This document shows positions 15,796-25,481 of a stretch of DNA of 64,000 nucleotides, one piece after another (within the stretch, counting starts at the first letter, position 1; each line of letters begins with the position of its first letter). This stretch comes from Butyrivibrio sp. INlla16 (GTDB lineage: Bacteria > Bacillota > Clostridia > Lachnospirales > Lachnospiraceae), in assembly GCF_900104155.1 (NCBI RefSeq), contig NZ_FMYB01000009.1, positions 62,001 to 126,000 of the forward strand, written 5' to 3'. A program made the position numbers and the translations under genes. A model generated the notes under the pieces. That model was not told where the DNA came from. It saw nothing but the letters and a program-made list of their open reading frames with translations, and searched no databases.

Positions 15796-18378
15796 TCATC
15801 TGACAACCAGATAATCTCTGGCAGGAACTGTCTTTCCGTCCGGTGTCTGTACATCACTGTATCCGTAGTTTACATAGACATTAGTTCCGTCCGCATACTC
15901 TGTACGGGATAAATCCTCAGTGATATTCTCGTGGTCGACCATTTCCTGGTTAAAGGTATGTCCGAGCTCTTCATTATATCTTGTATAGATCTCGACCATC
16001 TTGTCCTTCCAGGAGTCGTATGTAGCACCATAATAATCGGTGTACAGTGTCTTCTGTGTTGCGAATGAAGTTTCCTTCATAAATGTAAACTGCAGGCCTG
16101 CGCCATACTCAGCACTGTAAAGAACTTCATTTTCCTGATTGCCGCCGACATTTACTGAATCGCCGGTGTAATTAACTTTTCCATGTACAGCAAGCTGGTA
16201 GAACGGCACGCACTGATCAAGGATTGTGTACTCACTTCCTCTGAGATCCATATCTGTAACCATACTTGCATACGGTACTGCATAATCGTTACCCATATTG
16301 ATCATGATGGGTGTTCCCTCGGACTGAATCTTCTTGAATTCTTCCTCCTGAAGGCCTTTAACACTCTGCCTGCTTTGAGTTTTCTTTCTGTAGAAATCCG
16401 AAGAAAGATCTTTACCCATATCCTGGAAGCTTACTCCTGCATTGTAGGTCTTTACTGCCTTTGCAAATTTATCTGCAATATTCATAGCCAGGTTTGTATG
16501 AAGCAGATAATACAAATGATCTGAATTTTCTCTCTGTGCGTAGGTTATATGGCTGTAATCATAAAGTTTAGCCTGCTCTTTACTGATAAGCTTTGCAGCA
16601 TCTCTGTATGAGAAAAATCCGTCAAGCAGGTTTGAAGAGTTAGCATACTGTGTGATTCCGTTAAGGTAGATTGTGGAATCTGTCTCTTCTCCGACCTTTG
16701 CCAGGTTCTTAAGATCCTTCTTACTTCCAAGACTACCAATCGGCTTAGCCTTTTTTAGTAGCTTCTGGTCAACACCGCCGTTGCACCAACCGGTAAGCTT
16801 AACTGACATATTTTTGACTCCGCATGCACTGAGATCCTTAATCATATCAGCTGCTTCTTTATAACTTGTGAGTTTAAGCGGTCTCTTAACCGGTACTCCG
16901 AGAATCTGTCTAACCTTATCGATAGCTCCGACAATTTCAATTGCTACAGGAGCACTCTCATCATTGTTCATTGCGAGAGAATCGCCGTATTTGTTATCGA
17001 GATATGTTCCATACTCCTTAGCCATGTCTACATAGTTTCCGGAATTGATGAATGTATATCTTCTTGTAAGTGTCTCATCCGGAAGTGAAGGAACGTACTC
17101 ATACACATCACTGTTAGCGATATCACCTACGTCATACTGTTCTCTCTGACATATACTGTATACAGCGTTTACATAATTGTAGCTGTTATTTTTTCCACTG
17201 ATGTCAGCCTGGATTGATGCATAAGGGCTTCCTTCTTCAAGTATGCAGATAAAGGAATCATCCCCTTCAGCTACACCAAATACTCCGTAATATGCTCTGG
17301 TGTTATGAACAACCGCATCTCTGCTAAGACACATATCCCAACCGTATACATTTGTATAATAGCTGCTCTGTGATGTTTTACCATTGTTGAAGTTAATGGT
17401 TGCTCCGCCGCCCTCAGGCACGAACATGTAGCCTTCTTCGTCTGTTCCGCCTGCTCCGAAATATGGGAGAGGTGTAAGGGTATAAATCGGTGAATCTTCT
17501 TTATATGCAAGGTCCTTCATGGGAACCTCAACAACAAGGTCGTTTCCATCGAGCTTATAAACAACACTTACGTTGAAGACCGGCTTGTCAGAGCTCTTTA
17601 CTGAAAGATCCTGCGCCTTATCTGCAAGGAAATCATCATAGGTATATCCTGCAGCTTCGAAGGCCGCCTCCATCTTCTTTCTAACATTCTCCTTGGTTTT
17701 ATCACGAAGAACGTAGATTACATTATCGGCAAGGGCAGGATAATTTGCCAAAAGTTCGTCCTTATTATCCTTTTTACCAAGCTTGTTTATGTCATATTTC
17801 TTGTAATACTGCTGAATAAAGTTGACATCACCTTTATCCATCTTATCGAGCCATGCATCAAGGCTATCCTTGGTGATTACCGGAGGAATAACATATTCCT
17901 TGATTACATCACCCAGTGAATAATCAACTCTTATGGAATCACCGTCCTGAGTTATGTTATATATCTGGTTTGATGTACTGTAAGCATAGGTGTTATATGT
18001 TGTTTCAAGTCCGGTTACAACCGCATATGACATAATAAGCGGGGACTGAAGATTTGCCTTTTCCTCAGGAAGAGCAACACTGTCAGTTGCTGCATTCTCG
18101 GGATTAGATCTCCATACCTTACCTGTTTCCTTAACTGTAACAGTGAACTGTGTGGTGAGGGGATCCATCTCAAGCTTGAGCTTATCGTTTTCTACGATAA
18201 TCGGCTCAGCATCCTCTCCGCCTTCATACGAATATGGTACAATCGCTTCACCCGTATCACTGGCATTTTTATGATTTATTATGAAAATTACGGCAGCAAG
18301 TATCAGCGCACATATTATGACCGGAGCCGCAAGGCTCTTTACTATCTGTCGTATTTTTCCGTTCTTTTTATCCTTCAT
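15796..18378 (-). CDS. Membrane-anchored DUF5696 protein of the xylan importer cluster
   Basis: This 860-aa protein begins with a charged tail and one membrane helix (about 14-36), so nearly all of it faces outside. The first 300 residues look like beta-rich modules (LKLEMDPLTTQFTVTVKETG). The region after about 500 looks like a barrel, with NMSVKLTGWCNGG, YLNGITQYANSS, SFQDMGKDLSSDFY and PIMINMGNDYAVPYA, where glycoside-hydrolase-like acidic residues could sit. I recognise the family as DUF5696, which has no proven role. The ATG at 18378 follows a GGGAG site. It sits between YIP1 and permease genes, which suggests a part in binding, trimming or guiding oligosaccharides to the permeases. Confidence 0.78.
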   Translation of the reverse strand: MKDKKNGKIRQIVKSLAAPVIICALILAAVIFIINHKNASDTGEAIVPYSYEGGEDAEPIIVENDKLKLEMDPLTTQFTVTVKETGKVWRSNPENAATDSVALPEEKANLQSPLIMSYAVVTGLETTYNTYAYSTSNQIYNITQDGDSIRVDYSLGDVIKEYVIPPVITKDSLDAWLDKMDKGDVNFIQQYYKKYDINKLGKKDNKDELLANYPALADNVIYVLRDKTKENVRKKMEAAFEAAGYTYDDFLADKAQDLSVKSSDKPVFNVSVVYKLDGNDLVVEVPMKDLAYKEDSPIYTLTPLPYFGAGGTDEEGYMFVPEGGGATINFNNGKTSQSSYYTNVYGWDMCLSRDAVVHNTRAYYGVFGVAEGDDSFICILEEGSPYASIQADISGKNNSYNYVNAVYSICQREQYDVGDIANSDVYEYVPSLPDETLTRRYTFINSGNYVDMAKEYGTYLDNKYGDSLAMNNDESAPVAIEIVGAIDKVRQILGVPVKRPLKLTSYKEAADMIKDLSACGVKNMSVKLTGWCNGGVDQKLLKKAKPIGSLGSKKDLKNLAKVGEETDSTIYLNGITQYANSSNLLDGFFSYRDAAKLISKEQAKLYDYSHITYAQRENSDHLYYLLHTNLAMNIADKFAKAVKTYNAGVSFQDMGKDLSSDFYRKKTQSRQSVKGLQEEEFKKIQSEGTPIMINMGNDYAVPYASMVTDMDLRGSEYTILDQCVPFYQLAVHGKVNYTGDSVNVGGNQENEVLYSAEYGAGLQFTFMKETSFATQKTLYTDYYGATYDSWKDKMVEIYTRYNEELGHTFNQEMVDHENITEDLSRTEYADGTNVYVNYGYSDVQTPDGKTVPARDYLVVR

Positions 18379-18399
18379 GTCTGCTCCCATCCGTAATTC

Positions 18400-19050
18400 C
18401 TATAGTCGGAACAAAAATTCCTTACCCAGAGATATGAAATAGGATACTCCCTGAGATATCATACTGAAGAAAATCATCAGTATGAAGATCATTACCAGCA
18501 TTGAAAAAAGTGTTGCTACTGTAAAAAGCAGGTTCTTTCCTGCTGAGTACTCATGAATCTGTCCCATTGCCGCTATAACCAGAAGTGCAGCCCAAACCAG
18601 CGATATGGCACTGACCATAGCATAAAACTCAGCTTCATCAACAGTTACAAAATTACTGAATATCATCAGCGGAAACTGTACAAGCGGGTAGGGAGTAAGT
18701 GCATAGCATGTAGCCATGTAAACCTGTCCCAGACGACCTTTACCATCAAACAAAGTGGTAAGCCCCCAGTTACCTACTACCCACAAACTCAAGGGGAAGA
18801 GGATACTTGCTATATATAGGAAGATATTCAGATCTTCCCAATAAACAGTCATGAATATGAAGCTTGTATATCTTAGCTTAAGTATTCGTATAAGTACCGT
18901 CGCGATCAGTATTGTGTTTGCTGCTGCGTAAGTTCCTCTCTTTTCGTGCGTAAGATCCCAGAATCCGTCAAGCGGATGAGTGATGCAGTATAGAGCAAAC
19001 TTCAGCGAGTCAATATATCGATCATATTTCTCTTTTGTGATAGCTGCCAT
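18400..19050 (-). CDS. YIP1 family membrane protein
   Basis: This 216-aa protein has a short cytoplasmic N-terminus with an ITHPLDGFWDLTHEKRG motif and about five hydrophobic helices from residue 45 to the end. The early THPxDGFWDL motif is typical of bacterial YIP1 proteins. Eukaryotic relatives act in membrane traffic; the bacterial role is unknown. Its start overlaps the NHL protein stop by one base (TAATG) and it precedes DUF5696 by 21 bases, so translation of the three is probably coupled. It may organise or assemble the surrounding importer complex. Confidence 0.82.
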   Translation of the reverse strand: MAAITKEKYDRYIDSLKFALYCITHPLDGFWDLTHEKRGTYAAANTILIATVLIRILKLRYTSFIFMTVYWEDLNIFLYIASILFPLSLWVVGNWGLTTLFDGKGRLGQVYMATCYALTPYPLVQFPLMIFSNFVTVDEAEFYAMVSAISLVWAALLVIAAMGQIHEYSAGKNLLFTVATLFSMLVMIFILMIFFSMISQGVSYFISLGKEFLFRL

Positions 19051-20573
19051 TATTTTTCTCCGTCCTGTAAATTCATGAAAATATCTGCAGTGTCAATCTC
19101 ATGTCTGATTTTATTGATTCTTCCGGTTCCAAGAGGAATAAGGAATAATGCCAGAATAACAATTACAATCCAGACAATATGATCTTCTACCCATTCCTTA
19201 CGGTACTGCTTATAAGCTTTGGAATAATTATCATCGTCATACTTGAGCTCGAAGTACTTCATAGCTTCCTTATAGCGCTTCTGACGAAGAAGTGATCTTC
19301 CTATTCCAATATATGCAAGATCGTAGTTACCGTTCTGCTTCATTACTTTCTCCCAGGATTCACCAGACTCGGTGTACTTACCCTGGTCGAACTGCTCTAC
19401 TGCGTTATATACTGTCTGTCCAAACTCTGTAGGTACGAAAACCGTGATTGAGTTGTCCAGCGCATCCACTACATAAAGGTCGTGACCTATGCAGTCAATT
19501 GCAGTAGGCTTTCTGAAATATCCGTTCATATTACCGTTTCCACCGTAGCAGAACACTATATTTCCCTGATCATCATATCCGAAACATCTGCCTCTGTTTC
19601 TGTCGAGACAAACGTAGATATCATTCTCCATGACAGTTACGTCAGTAAATACTGAAGGTCCTTCATATCCACCGCCGGAACCCCAGTAAAGATCTCCGAG
19701 GATTCCCCATTCTCCGTTGTGTACAAGAATGTCACTTCCAACGAGATTGAGCTTTCTGACGGCATTATCAGTTTTGCTTGCCTTATCCTCATTTATGGCA
19801 GTTGTCGCATATATAAAGCCTTCATAATCCATGAAGATATTTTCATACTCTGTAGGCACAAAGGATACCATCTTCGCTCTCTGTTCCTGAGAAGCAAATT
19901 TCTTCCAAATATAATCGGTCCAATCGAATTTTACCGGTGTAGCTCCGACAAATCCTGAGAAAGTTCCGTCATTTTCATACTTGATCAGACCTTTGTTGAT
20001 TCCGGTTGCTATGCAGTACACACGGCCTGCTGAATCAATTGCCAGCTTTTTAGGCTGGAATACAAGGCTCGGATCAAGAGTATTATCGTTGGGCTTTGTA
20101 AATTCCATCAAGTAATTTAAATCTTTATCAAGCTTTAACACTCTCGCGTTGCCCTGATCGGCAATATAGAATTCACCGCTCTCCGAAACAGCCACATCCG
20201 TGGGATTGGAAAATGTTTTTATCTCACAATCACCCTCGAAAGAATCTATGATTCTTACCAGTTCAAGCTTTTCCGCGGAATCTCTTTTCAGCTCCAGGAT
20301 ACGGTTATTACCACTGTCACAGAGGTATATCATATTACCGTAAGCAAAAATTCCATCCGGGTTGTTTAAGTTTTTATCAAGTCCCAGGTCTGATGCGGTA
20401 AACACCTTACAAACTGTATAAAAATCAGGGCTTTCCTGAACATCTCCCCAATAATCGTAGTTATAGGTATATCCGTATTCACTTGCGTATGTCGTCAAAG
20501 GAGTGGCGGTTATTACCACAAGTCCTGCCAAAACAGCAGCTGCTCCCTTTACGATTTTTTTCATAGTCTGCAT
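19050..20573 (-). CDS. Secreted NHL-repeat protein with TPR and C-terminal membrane anchor
   Basis: This 507-aa protein has a signal peptide (to about residue 32), then an NHL-type beta-propeller. Repeats show as GIFAYGNMIYLCDSGNNRI, PTDVAVSESGEFYIADQGNARV, KLAIDSAGRVYCIA and PTAIDCIGHDLYVVDA between about 65 and 375. Two TPR-like helical pairs follow (QFDQGKYTESGESWEKVM and SLLRQKRYKEAMKYFELK, about 390-445), and one C-terminal membrane helix near 475-495. The propeller and TPRs would face outside, anchored by the last helix. The ATG at 20573 follows a GGAAAGG site. Propellers usually bind proteins or sugars, so a scaffold between binding protein and permease is possible. Confidence 0.8.
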   Translation of the reverse strand: MQTMKKIVKGAAAVLAGLVVITATPLTTYASEYGYTYNYDYWGDVQESPDFYTVCKVFTASDLGLDKNLNNPDGIFAYGNMIYLCDSGNNRILELKRDSAEKLELVRIIDSFEGDCEIKTFSNPTDVAVSESGEFYIADQGNARVLKLDKDLNYLMEFTKPNDNTLDPSLVFQPKKLAIDSAGRVYCIATGINKGLIKYENDGTFSGFVGATPVKFDWTDYIWKKFASQEQRAKMVSFVPTEYENIFMDYEGFIYATTAINEDKASKTDNAVRKLNLVGSDILVHNGEWGILGDLYWGSGGGYEGPSVFTDVTVMENDIYVCLDRNRGRCFGYDDQGNIVFCYGGNGNMNGYFRKPTAIDCIGHDLYVVDALDNSITVFVPTEFGQTVYNAVEQFDQGKYTESGESWEKVMKQNGNYDLAYIGIGRSLLRQKRYKEAMKYFELKYDDDNYSKAYKQYRKEWVEDHIVWIVIVILALFLIPLGTGRINKIRHEIDTADIFMNLQDGEK

Positions 20574-20613
20574 AACTAACACCTTTCCAAATATGGTATG
20601 GTAATGTTCTTCA

Positions 20614-21531
20614 TCAGTCCTTAAGACCTGAACTAGCCATTGTCTCGAGGATCTGGCTCTGAGAGAATACAAAGATGATAATCGGAACGATCATTACTAC
20701 AACCAGTACGGCTGCACCCTGACCTGTTCTTGCAATACCACCGCTCTGAATCTGCTGAAGTGCAAATACCAGAGTCTTCTTTTCTTCGGAATAGATAAAT
20801 GTTGCTGCTCTGTCATTCCAAAGTCTCTGCACAGAGAAGATAATCAGTGTCATCCACGCCGGCTTAACGTTTGGCATTACTATTCCGGAAAATACCTTCC
20901 ACTCATTTGCGCCGTCAATCTTTGCCGCTTCAATAAGTGAAGTCGGAAGACCTTCCATAAACTGTTTCATAAGGAAAAGTCCCATAGGTGCTGCAAACGC
21001 AGGTATTATGATAGCCCAATATGTATCAATCCATCCAAGTTTGTTCAAAATAATGTAGTTCGGAATTGCTGTTACATAACCTGTAAACATCATCGCTACG
21101 GTAACCAGTTTGAAGAATGTCTGATTTCCGGGGAATTCATACTTAGCAAGTACAAATGCCGCCATAGATGAAATGATCAGGTGGCCGAATGTTCCTACAA
21201 ATGTGATAAACACTGTATTAAACAGGTATCTTGAAAAGGTTACCCATGATTTTCCCATTGTTACGAACAAATCCGAGAAGTTATCGAGTGTCGGATGCTG
21301 AGGGAAAATTGTAGGCGGGAACTTAAACAGTTCATCAAGAGGTTTCAGCGCACTACTTACTGCATAAACGATCGGGAAAACCATTACCATGGCAACCAGT
21401 ATTAGGAATAAGTAAAGGAAAAAGTCTCCTACGATTGACCGGTTAGGTTTCCTTCTCTTTATCAGCTTTTTACGGTAAACCTGTTCCTTCTCTTCTTTTT
21501 CAATTTTTTTCTTGCTGCTTAATTTACTCAT
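20614..21531 (-). CDS. Sugar ABC transporter permease, MalG type
   Basis: This 305-aa membrane protein belongs to the first importer of the block. A basic N-terminal tail rich in Lys (about 1-30) precedes six helices. The EAA loop is SLIEAAKIDGANEWKVFSGIVMP at about 205. It begins one base after the stop of its MalF-type partner. Its downstream neighbour is the NHL protein, 40 bases away. No ATPase gene lies in this cluster, so a shared multi-sugar ATPase encoded elsewhere must serve it. Confidence 0.9.
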   Translation of the reverse strand: MSKLSSKKKIEKEEKEQVYRKKLIKRRKPNRSIVGDFFLYLFLILVAMVMVFPIVYAVSSALKPLDELFKFPPTIFPQHPTLDNFSDLFVTMGKSWVTFSRYLFNTVFITFVGTFGHLIISSMAAFVLAKYEFPGNQTFFKLVTVAMMFTGYVTAIPNYIILNKLGWIDTYWAIIIPAFAAPMGLFLMKQFMEGLPTSLIEAAKIDGANEWKVFSGIVMPNVKPAWMTLIIFSVQRLWNDRAATFIYSEEKKTLVFALQQIQSGGIARTGQGAAVLVVVMIVPIIIFVFSQSQILETMASSGLKD

Positions 21532-21532
21532 G

Positions 21533-22471
21533 TCAGGTTCCCACTCTCCTCAAGAGACTTTGAATTGCTTTGTTACATAAGATCATCATCAAAAACAGAA
21601 TTGTCGCTATAGCACATGCATATCCCATTTCAAATCTTGAAAAACCGTAGTCAAACAGGTGAGTAACGATTGTTCTTGCTGCATAGTCTGTACTGGGATA
21701 TCCGCAAAGAGCCATTGTGACTTCACATACGTTAAATGCCTGTGTTATGGACATAACGGCACCGAACATAAGCATAGGCTTCATGTTGGGAAGTGTGATG
21801 TACCAAAGCTCCTGCCAACGGTTTTTTACACCATCCATGTATCCGGCTTCAAACTGGGATTTATCTACGCCCTGGAGACCTGCCACGAAGGAAAGGAATC
21901 CTGAACCAAGACTCATCCAAAGGATAACTCCCATACAAACCGGCAGCATGTACTGCGGATTGATGAGCCACAAGATCGGCTTGTCAATTATTCCGACATT
22001 CATCAAGAATGCGTTTACATAACCGTATGCATCACCTCTGAAGAATACAGAGAAGATAACATAACAGTTTCCCGCGATCGACGGTGCGTAAAACAGCATG
22101 ACTGCTATACTTCGTACCCATCTTGGCAATTCGTTAATCAGCCAGGCAAAAAGGAAGGACATTATGTAGCCAAGCGGTCCGGTAATTACTGCAATCAACA
22201 GCGTGTTCTTCACACCGATTAGGAAGATGTCGTCCTGCAGAATCAGGCTGATGTAATTCTGCAGACCGATGAATCGCGGTGCTTCCAATATGTTGTAATA
22301 TGTAAAACTAAAATATATGGATGCCACAACCGGAAAAATATAAAACATGGTGAACAAAATCGCATAGGGTGCAAGAAAGAGATAGCACATTTTTCGATTT
22401 TTCGCCTTTTTAACTGCCACCTGCGCTTCATGTTTACGCAGAGTGAAGTATTTTTGAAGATACTCTTTCAT
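21533..22471 (-). CDS. Sugar ABC transporter permease, MalF type
   Basis: This 312-aa membrane protein has a basic N-terminal tail, then CYLFLAPYAILFTMFYIFP as first helix and five more helices. The EAA loop is SQFEAGYMDGVKNRWQELWYITLP, where the usual second Ala is Gly, as in many members. It follows the large binding protein by 43 bases and pairs with the MalG-type permease one base downstream. Its likely cargo is what the 982-aa binding protein captures. Confidence 0.9.
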   Translation of the reverse strand: MKEYLQKYFTLRKHEAQVAVKKAKNRKMCYLFLAPYAILFTMFYIFPVVASIYFSFTYYNILEAPRFIGLQNYISLILQDDIFLIGVKNTLLIAVITGPLGYIMSFLFAWLINELPRWVRSIAVMLFYAPSIAGNCYVIFSVFFRGDAYGYVNAFLMNVGIIDKPILWLINPQYMLPVCMGVILWMSLGSGFLSFVAGLQGVDKSQFEAGYMDGVKNRWQELWYITLPNMKPMLMFGAVMSITQAFNVCEVTMALCGYPSTDYAARTIVTHLFDYGFSRFEMGYACAIATILFLMMILCNKAIQSLLRRVGT

Positions 22472-22514
22472 TCTTTCTCTCCTAAATATCTCGGATTACT
22501 GTGCCTGTACCGGT

Positions 22515-25463
22515 TTATTCTTCAACCGGCATACCAAACTCTTTCCTCTTCTTTACAATCTCTTCATCTATCAGGATCGAGTAGTCAATAATTGTCTCTC
22601 GTGAGTCAACCTTTTCGTTTATAACCTTACGTATAGCGTTGGAGATATGGCGTCCGGTGAAGTATCCGCCGGGAACCTCTCTGATTCCAACTGTCTGATC
22701 CCACTGATCATCAAGTACTTCTATGTCTTCTGCACTCCAGGACAGATTCTTAAATGCATCTCTGTTCGCTGTAGCATATCTTGCGGAAGAACCAAGAAGA
22801 GCCTCTATTTCTCGACCAAATCTGATCTGTGTATCAGGTTCAGCCCACCACTTCATGAACTCCCATGAATTCTTTCTGAGCTCCTCGTCCTCTTCCTTGA
22901 TCATCATTGTTGCACTACCGGTTATAAAGTCTGAACGGTCAATGCTTCCGTCGGATTTCTCTGTTCCGGGTATAAGTGTGAAGTCCCAAAGACCTCTTAT
23001 CTCAGGTGCTGATACCATAAGTGTGTTATATGTTGAATAAGGCGCAACACCTATTGGCATCTCTCCTGATCTGAATCTACTTACAAAATCATAGATAACC
23101 GGAAGACCATAATCGTTAAAATATCTTACATAATCATCAAATGCCTTAACGCCTGCCTCGGTATTGACGGTTGTCTTTGTACCGGTTTCGTTGTACATGT
23201 CTCCGCCATACTGATAAAGCAGTGAGAAGTACATTGAAAGATCAGGTGTGCTTGACATGATAGCGGTTGAAGCTGTTGCTGAACCACTGTTACCTGCTGC
23301 GGTAGGTATTCCGACTGAGAGGTTGCTTCCCTGAATTGTGGGCATCATCTCAATAAGTTCCTGCCAGGTCTGCGGAGGCTCAAGTCCAAGCTCTTCAAGT
23401 ACGTCTTTTCTGTAGAACATTACGTTGAAGGTCTGTGTCTCAGGAATTCCGTATACATGTCCGTCAAGTCTGTACTGTTCATATGAACTCTCGGAATAGT
23501 GAGCAAGAACATCTTCCCATCCCTCAAACTGTGTAATATCCTCTGCAGCTCCACGGAGTGCGTAGTTTACAGGCTGATCGGCACCAACTGAAAGAACTAC
23601 GTTAGGACCTCTTCCCGCAAGTACCGCGTTCAGAAGTGCGTCAGGTGCAACAATTTCTACATTAACCTTAACCCCGCTCTCAGGTGTAAAGGTATCATCC
23701 ACCATGGACTTAAGAATTGTACCCTGATCACGACCTGTAAGTATCCAAACCTTAACTACTTTATCTGATCCGTTTGCATCATATACATCACCGACCGAAT
23801 TGTAATCAACGAAGAACGATGCTACAAAAGACTTAATCTCATGACCACTCTTTGAAAGGAAATTTGCTTTATCTTTCTTAGGCTGTACGCCAGTACCTGA
23901 TACTACCAGATAATCAATATCCAGTTTTGTATCACTCATGTTCAGTGATGCGGTACCAAGTGCTGTGATATTATCCTTAAATGCTGTAAACTCTGTGGTT
24001 ATCTTCTGAGGCTTTTTGCAGAATCTCTCAAGCTGCTGTGCTACTGTCTGCGCTGATGCTATCTGATCTGCTTTCTGTCCACTGAATGCAACCATATCAT
24101 CTACTATCTTATAGAGACGCTTGGATTCAAGATCCATAGCTTCCATAATTTCAGGATAGGTCTTTTCAATATGATAATCTCTGTAAATATCAGGATTTGC
24201 TCCTGTATATACAAGTACTCTTCTATAAATCTGGTTGAGTCTGTAGGTTGAATCCTCAAGCTCTTCAAGAATCTCACCAAGTCCTCCGAGGGTAGCCTCA
24301 AGTCTTACTGTATGTGTACCCTTTGTGAGGAAAATGTTGTAAGGTGTTCCGTTTTCATCTGCAAGTGTTAAGCTGTTCCAGTCGTTTTCGAACGGGAATG
24401 ACACCTCGTTAAGTTCGCCAAAAGGAACCTCGCCATCGATAAGAACTCGTCTGCTTGATACAGAACCTCTTGAGTAATTCTGACGTCCCTTAATCATCAG
24501 GTTGTATAATCCATCCTCAGGAACCTCAATATCCCACTCAATCCACTGTCCGGAACTTCTCCAGCTGTCACCACCGACATAGTTAAGAACTGTATGTGTA
24601 ACACTGTTGGGAACAGTTGTCGGTGAAGATCTGTCATATTTTGCATATAATGAAGATTCTGATCTTAATGTTGAATCTTCACCCTGTACTGTCTGAATAA
24701 ATGTCTTGGCTGTATCTGAACCGTCCTTGCCACCAACCTCTGCAGAATACTCTGCGTATGTCTTGGGCTGTTCAATTGCCTTAACCTGAAGCTCCGAAAT
24801 AAGCATCGGCTCATTTACCGCTTCGAGTGTGAGTTCATTCTCGCCCTGTTCAAAGTAGAACTGATAAGGTTCTGTAATGAATCCCATGTCATCTCTGAAG
24901 TATGCACTCTGCCAGTCAAAAACCTCTGTCTGTGTAGGTCTTATCTCATTACCCTGGTTATCTACTTTAACATCACCGCCATCAGTCCATATTCTTGTGA
25001 ATGTGATGTTTCTTGCATCCTCGAAAGGTGCTTCCCCATTGATCAAAACCGATCTCTCTGCCGGAACTCCTCTGGATTCGGGAAGTAAATAGTTAACATA
25101 GAGGTTATACAATCCAGCCTTAGGTACATTGACCTTCCAAGTCACCTTGGATCCTGTCTCTGTGTAGAGAGCTTTCTCTACATCTCCCTCAGGACTGTCC
25201 TCCTCATGAACATCTCCTTCGCTCTGATTATCATACAGATCAATGTCTATTGACTCACTCGGTTTATCTGCATCTGCATGTCCATTCAGGTAAAGTGTGT
25301 AGGTTCCTGTCCTTTCCATACCTTCAACATCAACCGAAAGATCTGATCCTTCATATTTATTATGGAAATCATCCACATCTCTCATCGACAGAAGTACGCA
25401 TATTCCAATCAGAACTGCTAAAACGCCGACTACAATTAAAATTGTTCTGGAAGTCTTTTTCAT
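22515..25463 (-). CDS. Large membrane-anchored binding protein with two carbohydrate-binding-like modules and an SBP domain
   Basis: This 982-aa protein is about twice the length of a normal binding protein. One N-terminal helix (about 8-28) lacks a good lipobox, so it is probably membrane-anchored. Two jelly-roll modules follow, each with a LYNLYVNY or LYNLMIKGR strand, an RSVLINGE or RRVLIDGE turn and a terminal strand: about 85-230 and 265-405. A mostly helical linker spans about 410-530. The C-terminal family 1 binding domain (about 560-980) includes GRGPNVVLSVGADQP, HVYGIPETQTFNVMFYR and FMKWWAEPDTQI. The ATG at 25463 follows a GGTGG site. It is second in the operon, 18 bases after the GH10 xylanase. 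The modules may hold polymer near the importer. Confidence 0.82.
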   Translation of the reverse strand: MKKTSRTILIVVGVLAVLIGICVLLSMRDVDDFHNKYEGSDLSVDVEGMERTGTYTLYLNGHADADKPSESIDIDLYDNQSEGDVHEEDSPEGDVEKALYTETGSKVTWKVNVPKAGLYNLYVNYLLPESRGVPAERSVLINGEAPFEDARNITFTRIWTDGGDVKVDNQGNEIRPTQTEVFDWQSAYFRDDMGFITEPYQFYFEQGENELTLEAVNEPMLISELQVKAIEQPKTYAEYSAEVGGKDGSDTAKTFIQTVQGEDSTLRSESSLYAKYDRSSPTTVPNSVTHTVLNYVGGDSWRSSGQWIEWDIEVPEDGLYNLMIKGRQNYSRGSVSSRRVLIDGEVPFGELNEVSFPFENDWNSLTLADENGTPYNIFLTKGTHTVRLEATLGGLGEILEELEDSTYRLNQIYRRVLVYTGANPDIYRDYHIEKTYPEIMEAMDLESKRLYKIVDDMVAFSGQKADQIASAQTVAQQLERFCKKPQKITTEFTAFKDNITALGTASLNMSDTKLDIDYLVVSGTGVQPKKDKANFLSKSGHEIKSFVASFFVDYNSVGDVYDANGSDKVVKVWILTGRDQGTILKSMVDDTFTPESGVKVNVEIVAPDALLNAVLAGRGPNVVLSVGADQPVNYALRGAAEDITQFEGWEDVLAHYSESSYEQYRLDGHVYGIPETQTFNVMFYRKDVLEELGLEPPQTWQELIEMMPTIQGSNLSVGIPTAAGNSGSATASTAIMSSTPDLSMYFSLLYQYGGDMYNETGTKTTVNTEAGVKAFDDYVRYFNDYGLPVIYDFVSRFRSGEMPIGVAPYSTYNTLMVSAPEIRGLWDFTLIPGTEKSDGSIDRSDFITGSATMMIKEEDEELRKNSWEFMKWWAEPDTQIRFGREIEALLGSSARYATANRDAFKNLSWSAEDIEVLDDQWDQTVGIREVPGGYFTGRHISNAIRKVINEKVDSRETIIDYSILIDEEIVKKRKEFGMPVEE

Positions 25464-25481
25464 GTTATCCACCAAATTCTT

